Positions 59,401 to 64,000 of a stretch of 64,000 bases of DNA are shown piece after piece. The DNA comes from Hippasteria phrygiana (lineage: Eukaryota > Echinodermata > Asteroidea > Valvatida > Goniasteridae). The position numbers were made by a program, and so were the translations under genes. The notes under the pieces were generated by a model, which ran no database searches, had not been told where the DNA came from, and saw only the letters and a list, made by a program, of their open reading frames with translations. Numbering within the stretch: position 1 is the first letter of the stretch; each line of letters starts with the position of its first letter. Location of the stretch: contig JAZGUH010000022.1 of assembly GCA_037893225.1 (NCBI GenBank), positions 248,001 to 312,000 on the forward strand, in the 5' to 3' direction.

Positions 59401-62400
59401 CGCAACATGTACGCTACCAAAACCTGGCCAGATACCTCAAATTTGGACCTGCGATCACCTGCGTTCATAACTTATGAGTTGTGTACCTGTTGCGATCGTG
59501 TTGCGTGCGTAGCGTACCTGTTGCGTTTCTGTTGCGTATAATTTGATCGCAGGCATTCGCAGAGAATTATTGAACATGTTCAAAATTTCTGAACTTACTC
59601 TGCGTGTGTCTGCGATCACCTGCGTGCTTGTTGCGTACTTCAAACCTATAAAACCTATTAGTTGCGTGTGAGTTGCGTTCGAAACTTATGACCACTATTT
59701 TATATTCGCAACCATACGCAACTGGTGATCGCTATGGTGTGAGGGCACTTTAAACAGTTTTTGCAGTAAATTAAATGTAGTATACAACATTTGCAAACAT
59801 AAAAAAACATCGAATTATTACGAAATACTCTACTAGACTCTGAGTATAAAATGGCAGTCTCAACAAGCATCCTGTGAAATCATGTGTGCTGTAGTTTTCC
59901 AGAAATGTGGAAATTTACATCATTTTCCAACTATTGTCGGCTGACAATCGTTGGAAATAGTCTAGTTCCCCGACCTGATAATTCTCCGAAGTCTATAAAT
60001 TGCTCCTTTTTGTCTATTATGGTCAGGGAACCTGATTACTAGGACATATTTTTTTCTGTCTGTTTCCCAGCATATATGTACACAAAACTTTAAACAGGTC
60101 AGTGTTACAGTATTTTCTAGCACGCTATAAAATACCGGTACTAACCGGGTTGTTCTAAAACCCCCTCGACCCCCACGACCCACGACCCCTCGACCCCCTC
60201 GAGGTACGTTCTGAGTCGGATCGTATCCCAAATCGAAACCCGGAGTTCGAATACGGCCCCAGATCGAATGCATGCTGCGCGCGCTGCACACATTATTTTA
60301 CTGAACACGGAGGATCGAGGAACGGACTGAACTGCAGCTGCATGCTGGGCCAATTTCACGGAGCTGCTAAGCACAAACATTTGCTTAGCACTAAAATGTC
60401 TTGCTTGGTTAAAACAGGTTACCAGCCAAAAGGCCATGGGATTTTCATGCTAAGCAAACAGCTATCTGAATGCCAGCCACAAGCGGTACACTTCACATCA
60501 AAATTTGGTTGGTAATCCTGTTTATCAAGGAAGATTTTTCATGCTAAGCAAATTTTTGTGCTTAGCATCGCCGTGAAATTGGCCCCACTGCAAGAATTGG
60601 AGATTCACATCCTGACAAAGACAGAAAAGCCTTATTAGTTCTCTAAATATTGTGTGACAAACTGCATGGAGGAAGGAAATACAAAATGGGTAGATTTTCT
60701 GCAATAAACTTAGACAATCAGGTCGCAATCTGCCAACGTGATTTTGACAACGTAAACTAACTAAACATGTTATGACTTGTGCATGATGACCCCCCCCCCC
60801 GCCCCCCCCCCCCCCCCTTATGTAAAAAAATAAATACACTTTAAATATTGCGTCCCAAAGAATAACGTTGAATTTATTAGTTTAAAAAATCGAAGAAATA
60901 ATTCCCTGCATAGGGCCTAATTTGAAAAATAACAATGTTATGAAATAATTAAGTTTTGCTGAAATAATGAGCACAAAGTAGTTGAGGATTTGTTTTCTTC
61001 ACGTATTTATTGAATTAAAAAATCTTCTTGGAAATAGTAAATCCCTGGCATGTAGCCTGTTTAAAAGTCTTCATTTTCTCAAGAAACATTGGTGTACTAA
61101 ATATTTACAAGGGGGGGGGGGGGCGGCTTCGCGCCTGTTTAGTGTTACGTGATCAATCCATGGAGGTCCTCCATGATCAAGTTTTGGTTGCATTTCGCCT
61201 TTGCCCATCACAAAAAGACGTACCACCGTCCCATGTTTGTGATGCAGGCTGGTTGACCAATCAGGATGCCGGAAATCCATGCGGCCGTCGCGTGAACAGT
61301 GTGGCCACTCATCAAATTTGAAAATCCAAAGATTTCCCAAGGCAGTGGAAAATACTGTACAAGTGTATATGCCAAGCACCTTTTTATAATGAGCATTTTG
61401 CGCATGGGTAATCCTTATTTTTCCCACCAAAATTCACAAGATCTTGGGAAAAATCCCAAGGAGTGGCCACGCTGTCTTGGATGGAAGCGATATCCTTCTA
61501 CGACCTAATGAGTTGTAGGCCATAGAAGAACGTTGCTAAAAACTGCGCACTGACCCAGCTAGCAAATATCAGACATATGTATGCCCATTTCTTTATAGAA
61601 TATGAAATTATCTACTCGGGAAGAGGATCATTTGTGTTGAGGCATCATTATAAATTCTTGTATTTTGCGACTACATGTCGCCATGCAGCAAACGACGCAG
61701 ACACGAATTCGAAGTCATGCAGCAAAACGACACGACAGGAATTCGAATTCGGGCCCGTAAACGCTGGTTCTCATTTGGGATACAATCTGATTCTGGGTCG
61801 GGCCGGCCTTGCGACACATGCATTGCGAAACAGTTTGTGCATCGTGCGTAGTGTGTGCTTAAAAGCGTAAGAGTCGAGGGGGTCGTGGGTCGTGGGGGTC
61901 GAGGGGGTCGAGGGGGTTTTAGAACAACCCGTACTAACCCCAAAATCCATTTATTTCTGAAAATTACAGCAAAAGAAAATGGTGTAGGACTATACTAACT
62001 TTAAGTTGGTCTTTTGTACAAATTACGATCCAAAATGGCTTGAATTGTACAGCATTAAAATGTGTTGAATTCAGCAGTATTAAACACAAGCCAAAAGTTC
62101 ATTTTTGTTGCAAATAATAACCAAATAGCACATGGAACAGACCTAAAGTAGGCAACTTCACCTTAGTTGGGTACAGTTCTTACAAATCAAGCGGCCAAGA
62201 CTGTTTCTCGTAAATTTGACAAGCCACGTGATGACATACGTCAGCCATGGTCTAAAAAGTGATTGGCTGTGTGTCGAGTTTCACAATTAAACCTGATTTA
62301 TTCATGATTCATTGGTGGTCTGACAACGACCTTCACACTGTCTTTCATATGCGTTCCATTGGTTGGTTTCCCTGTCGCAGGAAAGGAATGGGATTACGTC

Positions 62401-62894
62401 ATCATGTCAACCGTCAGGTCACTGCCGGAAGTCGAAATCGATGAGAAACCATCCACTGCCTGGAAGAAACAAAACCTTGGCTTCATCACTGACGAGAACC
62501 AAATAAACGTCGCCATCACACGACCCCGAATGGGGCTGATTATTCTAGGTGAGTTTGCGTGCCTCGTCAAAATCAACCAGAGTTCATCGACTAATAATGA
62601 AATCGGGTTAAAAGAAACCGTAATCAAAGTCCCGTTGTCCAGAAATTATCGTGTTAAGTTTTCACGTAAAAATTTACAAAATGTTTTAAACACGAGGCAA
62701 CCAGTCTTGAAACATTAAACTGCAGACCTTAAGCGTCTTCTACTTGTCATTTTTACAACCTTTTCTTTCTTTGTTTTTGATCGGTAGGTAACAAGAATCT
62801 GCTCCGCGTTCACGTCACATGGAGACGACTCCTGGCTCATTACAAAGAGAGGAATGCTGTCGTGGATGCAAGGGACTTTCCCCCAAAAGCGTAG
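32356..62894 (+). CDS. helz2-like: Copy B: HELZ2-like TPR / zinc finger / helicase / RNB / helicase gene with an in-frame stop
   Basis: Tandem paralogue of copy A. Exons: 32356-32474, 33190-33274, 33529-33565, 34030-34163, 36190-36354, 36952-37033, 37134-37314, 37875-38272, 38634-38913, 39456-39648, 40383-40520, 40732-40962, 43037-43317, 44320-44521, 45187-45422, 46014-46241, 46471-46843, 47415-47696, 47825-47935, 48389-48464, 48614-48903, 49124-52836, 52965-53056, 53310-53459, 53826-53963, 55682-55983, 56722-56975, 57386-57488, 57821-58045, 58336-58492, 62381-62548, 62788-62894. Phases all join; the length is about 3,176 codons counted from 32356. Domains: TPR-like 1-125, basic linker 126-267, zinc fingers 268-558, beta-rich region to 920, helicase 1 921-1374, RNB exon 1375-2611, helicase 2 to the end. 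TAA at 46697-46699 interrupts the frame after about 1,072 codons, with everything downstream intact. The start is unresolved: either ATG 32287 in an extended first exon, or an upstream exon spliced to the acceptor at 32354-32355. Confidence 0.9.
32481..32716 (+). repeat. SINE insertion at the exon b1 splice donor (tRNA-derived SINE, copy 2)
   Basis: The 14-bp TGTAGAGTGTGAGT occurs at 32467-32480 and 32717-32730, flanking 236 bp. The 3' part holds the tRNA-like core (32631-32694) of the family at 23778. The 5' part matches 29963-30060 in reverse. Confidence 0.85.
33190..33274 (+). CDS. Exon b2: TPR helix A
   Basis: Phase 2/0. Contains the TPR helix A pattern [14 protein letters not shown], which continues into b3. 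Confidence 0.78.
33529..33565 (+). CDS. Exon b3: 37-bp micro-exon, TPR helix B
   Basis: Twelve codons, [12 protein letters not shown], completing the TPR consensus LG..EEAL.DA. Phases 0/1 fit its neighbours exactly, with AG before and GTAGGC after. Confidence 0.75.
34030..34163 (+). CDS. Exon b4: TPR end and following helices
   Basis: Begins [14 protein letters not shown], the AL.LDP....A end of a TPR. Phase 1/0. Confidence 0.8.
34499..34642. repeat. Foldback element, about 60-bp arms
   Basis: CAATAGACCCCAGACGTAAT at the left; its near-complement closes the right. Lies in the b4-b5 intron. Confidence 0.85.
35405..36152. repeat. 748-bp foldback element with TCGTTYRAACGA arrays
   Basis: Ends ACGAAGCCC and GGGCTTCGT; arms extend through AGGGACAGTGAGAAA. 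Inside is a second inverted pair (35459-35570 and 35716-35830) and then tandem palindromic words. Located 37 bp before exon b5. Confidence 0.85.
36190..36354 (+). CDS. Exon b5: linker
   Basis: 55 codons, phase 0/0, with a charged helix ([13 protein letters not shown]) then a Lys/Pro-rich run. It starts 37 bp after a large foldback element. Confidence 0.75.
36655..36920 (-). repeat. tRNA-derived SINE-like repeat, copy 2
   Basis: GGGATTCGAACCCGGATCAC is a reversed tRNA T-arm; the flanks match 18376-18590. Confidence 0.55.
36952..37033 (+). CDS. Exon b6: basic linker
   Basis: Lys/Arg-rich ([13 protein letters not shown]). Phase 0/1. Strong TTTGCAG acceptor and GTAAGC donor. Confidence 0.72.
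37134..37314 (+). CDS. Exon b7: Pro/Lys-rich disordered linker
   Basis: Begins [13 protein letters not shown], then repeated KPKK/KSGK basic patches. Phase 1/2. Likely disordered. Confidence 0.73.
37875..38272 (+). CDS. Exon b8: first CCCH zinc finger region
   Basis: Full-length counterpart of a1: a Ser/Lys lead, CGVC and further Cys, then C-x5-C-x4-C-x3-H and DLWVYM. Phase 2/1. The long frame upstream of the acceptor (37873-37874) is intronic by phase. Confidence 0.88.
38634..38913 (+). CDS. Exon b9: C2H2 zinc finger
   Basis: C-x2-C-x12-H-x5-H finger (CSYC ... HIQTQDH), then PPWNVLNG. Phase 1/2. Confidence 0.9.
39164..39351. repeat. Foldback element in the b9-b10 intron
   Basis: GGCACTCAAGATGATTCAAAT at the left and ATTTGTATCATCTTAAGTGCC at the right are near-complementary. 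Confidence 0.7.
39456..39648 (+). CDS. Exon b10: second CCCH finger, canonical spacing
   Basis: With the end of b9 it gives C-x7-C-x5-C-x3-H ([19 protein letters not shown]), a normal CCCH finger. The charged helix follows as in a3. Phase 2/0. Confidence 0.89.
40111..40290. repeat. TGTCGCCCTA word cluster
   Basis: Six occurrences of GTCGCCC or its complement in about 180 bp, ahead of exon b11. Confidence 0.7.
40383..40520 (+). CDS. Exon b11: start of the beta-rich domain
   Basis: 46 codons, phase 0/0, IADKLPG start; two codons longer than a4. The GTAATA donor is clearer than in copy A. Confidence 0.85.
40732..40962 (+). CDS. Exon b12: beta-rich domain, converted segment
   Basis: Equal in length and phase to a5 with about 93% DNA identity by my count, while the flanking introns do not align. 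Confidence 0.9.
41227..41454. repeat. 228-bp foldback element made of CAAGACCA words
   Basis: Ends CACAGTGTTGTAGTC and GACTACAACACTGTG; the interior repeats CAAGACCA on one side and TGGTCTTG on the other. Confidence 0.85.
42104..42754. repeat. 651-bp array of TTCGATAGTCCGAA words, flipping orientation in the middle
   Basis: Left half carries GGTTCGATAGTCCGAA; the right half carries its complement. The switch is at AAGCTT (42382-42387). Ends GTGACAGCCCGAT and ATCGGGCGGACAC. Confidence 0.9.
43037..43317 (+). CDS. Exon b13: pre-helicase region, converted segment
   Basis: 43112-43290 is identical to copy A over 179 bp; the first 25 codons are diverged. Phase 0/2. Confidence 0.9.
43318..44319. 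other. b13-b14 intron, nothing recognised
   Basis: About 1 kb with no supported repeat or reading frame. Confidence 0.5.
44320..44521 (+). CDS. Exon b14: pre-helicase linker
   Basis: Matches a7 in length (202 bp), phase (2/0) and the [19 protein letters not shown] block. Confidence 0.87.
44865..45105. repeat. Poly(G)-bearing element in the b14-b15 intron
   Basis: GGCGCGGATCCGGGG with G22 (44874-44895) at the left; TACTGGATCCGCCCCTG at the right. Confidence 0.65.
45187..45422 (+). CDS. Exon b15: last pre-helicase exon
   Basis: Matches a8 in length (236 bp) and phase; IYEAG start and MDMVFPP end. Confidence 0.88.
46014..46241 (+). CDS. Exon b16: helicase 1 motifs Q, I and Ia
   Basis: NPHQERAV, then Walker A GPFGTGKT (46138-46161) and ILICTHSNR. 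Six codons shorter than a9 ahead of the P-loop. Confidence 0.92.
46471..46843 (+). CDS. Exon b17: helicase 1 motifs II and III, with in-frame TAA
   Basis: Same 373-bp length and phases as a10. The frame reads SHGLD then TAA (46697-46699), then [20 protein letters not shown] (motif II, 46736-46759) and motif III. The stop is a substitution, not a frameshift, since lengths agree. Confidence 0.9.
46950..47216. repeat. Foldback element in the b17-b18 intron
   Basis: TCATTCTATAAATTTGGGGT at the left is mirrored by ACCCCAAATGTATGGAATGA at the right. Confidence 0.75.
47415..47696 (+). CDS. Exon b18: helicase 1 motif IV
   Basis: [20 protein letters not shown] matches a11; four codons longer near the centre. 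Phase 0/0. Confidence 0.9.
47825..47935 (+). CDS. Exon b19: helicase 1 RecA2 segment
   Basis: Same length as a12; ends CVVTPYRMQ. Donor GTCAGG. Confidence 0.88.
48389..48464 (+). CDS. Exon b20: helicase 1, lead-in to motif V
   Basis: Same length and phase as a13; [10 protein letters not shown]. Confidence 0.88.
48614..48903 (+). CDS. Exon b21: helicase 1 motifs V and VI
   Basis: [14 protein letters not shown] and NTACTRAQ motifs; same length as a14. Confidence 0.92.
49124..52836 (+). CDS. Exon b22: RNB exoribonuclease, single 3.7-kb exon
   Basis: 1,237 codons. Layout as in a15, with a longer acidic N-terminal segment. The catalytic loop [15 protein letters not shown] keeps Asp at all four positions (50447, 50465, 50471, 50474). 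[25 protein letters not shown] and [13 protein letters not shown] are present. So this copy encodes the canonical RNase II-type metal site, but it lies downstream of the TAA in b17. Confidence 0.95.
52965..53056 (+). CDS. Exon b23: linker into helicase 2
   Basis: Same length and phases as a16; RLESAV start. Confidence 0.85.
53310..53459 (+). CDS. Exon b24: helicase 2 Q motif and first half of Walker A
   Basis: Ends [10 protein letters not shown] with phase 1 inside the Gly codon, as in a17. Confidence 0.92.
53826..53963 (+). CDS. Exon b25: helicase 2 second half of Walker A, motif Ia
   Basis: [11 protein letters not shown], then [15 protein letters not shown]; same length as a18. Confidence 0.93.
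54028..54187. repeat. CAGTAGCGTAGCC-ended element with poly(C)
   Basis: CAGTAGCGTAGCCAGGGAGG to TGAATACGCCACTGA with C14 (54156-54169); family of 21369-21585. Confidence 0.7.
54263..55438. repeat. 1.2-kb foldback element saturated with CGTAC words
   Basis: Ends ACGCGGTCATGGATCTTGTG and its near-complement; a second inverted pair GACTGTCACACCAA / TTGGTGTGACAG lies inside. CGTAC/GTACG recur throughout. Confidence 0.85.
55682..55983 (+). CDS. Exon b26: helicase 2 1B-like insert
   Basis: [21 protein letters not shown] and SLHHLIR; three codons longer than a19. Confidence 0.9.
56722..56975 (+). CDS. Exon b27: helicase 2 motifs II and III
   Basis: DEAG at 56821-56832 and [11 protein letters not shown]. 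It has an 11-codon charged insertion relative to a20 between the motifs. Confidence 0.92.
57386..57488 (+). CDS. Exon b28: helicase 2 motif IV lead
   Basis: [12 protein letters not shown] to LTIQYRM; same length as a21. Confidence 0.93.
57821..58045 (+). CDS. Exon b29: helicase 2 RecA2 segment
   Basis: [13 protein letters not shown] start; one codon shorter than a22. Confidence 0.92.
58336..58492 (+). CDS. Exon b30: helicase 2 up to motif V
   Basis: [15 protein letters not shown] and TVITSQ; same length and phase as a23. The 3.9-kb intron after it is swollen by three element insertions. Confidence 0.92.
58536..58740. repeat. MITE-like inverted repeat
   Basis: CCTGTTATCAGTTTGTAAAC (58565) faces GTTTACAAACTGATAGCAGG (ends 58713); AAACA / TGTTT words between. 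Confidence 0.7.
58741..59752. repeat. 1.0-kb foldback element saturated with GTTGCG words
   Basis: AAAGGTGCCCTCACACCATA at the left; its near-complement at the right. GTTGCGTGTGG repeats in tandem at 58875-58960, and CGCAAC words fill the other half. Confidence 0.88.
59777..61995. repeat. GTATAC-ended MITE, copy 3, split by a nested insertion
   Basis: The left part 59777-60145 and right part 61932-61995 join into the same order as copies 1 and 2. Confidence 0.75.
60146..61931. mobile_element. 1,786-bp non-autonomous DNA element with long terminal inverted repeats and TACTAAC duplication
   Basis: Ends CGGGTTGTTCTAAAACCCCC and its complement, about 60 bp. Flanked by TACTAAC at 60139-60145 and 61932-61938, a site present once in the two uninterrupted MITE copies. 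No transposase frame. It carries a GGGCCAATTTCA MITE (60347-60586) inside. Confidence 0.85.
62381..62548 (+). CDS. Exon b31: helicase 2 motifs V and VI
   Basis: [14 protein letters not shown] and [14 protein letters not shown]; same length as a24. Confidence 0.94.
62788..62894 (+). CDS. Exon b32: C-terminus of copy B, TAG at 62892-62894
   Basis: GNKNLL, then W..LL.HY...NAVVDA and FPPKA-stop; one codon longer than a25. Confidence 0.92.
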
Positions 62895-64000
62895 ACTGTC
62901 AAGAGCAACTAACTACATTAAAACATAATCTTTCTCAACGGCTAAACGACACAAGAAATTGACAAGTGGGTAGCACACTTTGTGTCATTTGGCTGTTAAA
63001 AATTCTGCTAGGATTGAAAATTCAGTTCCTCCGAACTTTTATAATTTACATATTTCAGGTCATTCCATTTGGTAAGCAGGTTGTAGCTGTATTACATTTT
63101 CCTTGACATGAAAACCGTATAATTTATGGCATTGTTAACCGGTCGTTAATTTTGGCGCATGTCAGGAACTCAACAGCGTGTCGATCCTTATGACATGGTG
63201 TTTATACCCTACCTGCTTAATGGGTTGAGGTAAGGCTAGCTGCATGGTAAGACGATTCCTGATTGTTTTCCGTATCATTTATACTCCTGGCCTATAAGGA
63301 AAACATGTAGAGAAGCACCGGCCGGCCTATTTTATAGCATTGCCTTATTCTATCTTTTAATTCAGTAGTGGTCGGTTGTGAAGTCGATGTCTTTTCAGAG
63401 TACCCATTCCAATAAATAGATATCGACAAGTTCCAAACTGTGAAACATTCCGGGCTTGTAAACCAAATTCTTTCAGAAATAATTATGAAGGTGATGAAAT
63501 GATAAAGGAGGCTTATAGTTCCTGTAGGGAGAGCCTTGTGGGGTACTCACACAATGGGAACAATGGTACCCGATAAGTTAGCTTTTGTGTAACAGTACCC
63601 CGCTGGATAATTCCATATGAATTTGTTAACCCCACTTTTGTTCACTTAATTTCACAGTTTAAATCTGGCGCGTAGAGTATAATACAGAGGTCTAGGGTAA
63701 TTAAATTGGATTAACGCTGGCCCTGTGTAGCTGTGCGTTCGGCCCTGAAATGTGGCCCGGCACACTCCATTCACAAAATGGGTAAAACAAAACATCTTTG
63801 CACGAGGGCATGCATAAACACAGGCACTGGTTTATAGCTGCAAGTAGGAAACAAAGATATAGTTAAGTTTAGTAATTGTTTAATTTTCTAAACAACACAT
63901 AATCTCAATTATTTTGGAAAAGACATACGTATGTGGGTGTACATGCATATATATACTCCCCACATACAAAATGGTACGGCCCAATAAACAAGTGTACGTT
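62895..64000. other. Presumed 3' UTR and downstream flank of copy B
   Basis: No coding region is supported. Possible polyadenylation hexamers are ATTAAA at 62917-62922 and AATAAA at 63411-63416. I see no repeat family here. Confidence 0.4.

Noticed and set aside
61071..61430. 119-codon minus-strand frame in the nested 1.8-kb element
   Set aside because: No transposase motif is visible and it crosses an internal inverted repeat and a poly(G) run.

Overview
This is an intron-rich metazoan nuclear window. The organism is probably an invertebrate deuterostome, and an echinoderm is my best guess. The reasons are two HELZ2-family genes with many short exons and GT-AG introns of about 90 bp to several kb, a tRNA-derived SINE, many short foldback (MITE-like) elements, and frequent TAGGCCTA-type words. 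The echinoderm call is an impression of sequence style, not a proof.

The coding content is two head-to-tail copies of one very large gene on the + strand. Copy A (1-21283, its 5' end lies outside the window) shows 25 exons encoding about 2,830 residues. Copy B (32356-62894) shows 32 exons encoding about 3,176 residues if one in-frame stop is ignored. All 25 shared exons have the same intron phases, so exon a(n) matches exon b(n+7). Most exon junctions were placed by comparing the two copies. The domain order is: TPR-like helices (seen only in B, since that part of A is outside the window), a basic Pro/Lys-rich linker, CCCH, C2H2 and CCCH zinc fingers, a beta-rich region, UPF1-like superfamily 1 helicase 1, one giant exon with cold-shock-like and RNB (RNase II/DIS3-type) exoribonuclease domains, and UPF1-like helicase 2 to the C-terminus. 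Zinc fingers-helicase-RNB-helicase is the layout of vertebrate HELZ2 (PRIC285), an interferon-induced RNA-degrading factor. The TPR plus the first zinc fingers resemble ZC3H7A/B.

The two copies carry different apparent lesions. Copy A is open throughout, but one of the four conserved acidic positions of its RNB active site is Ser, and its second CCCH finger has widened spacing. Copy B keeps all four acidic residues but has a TAA stop just before helicase 1 motif II. Most exons have diverged, yet exon a5/b12 and most of exon a6/b13 are nearly or completely identical at DNA level, which points to recent gene conversion.

The 11-kb intergenic stretch (21284-32355) and the introns hold no gene I can support. 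They are filled with foldback elements, poly(G)/poly(C) runs, a decayed mariner-type transposase, SINE copies, a 1.5-kb tandem duplication, and several elements made of one short word repeated in both orientations. One SINE insertion has duplicated the splice donor of exon b1. After 62894 there is only presumed 3' UTR and flank.
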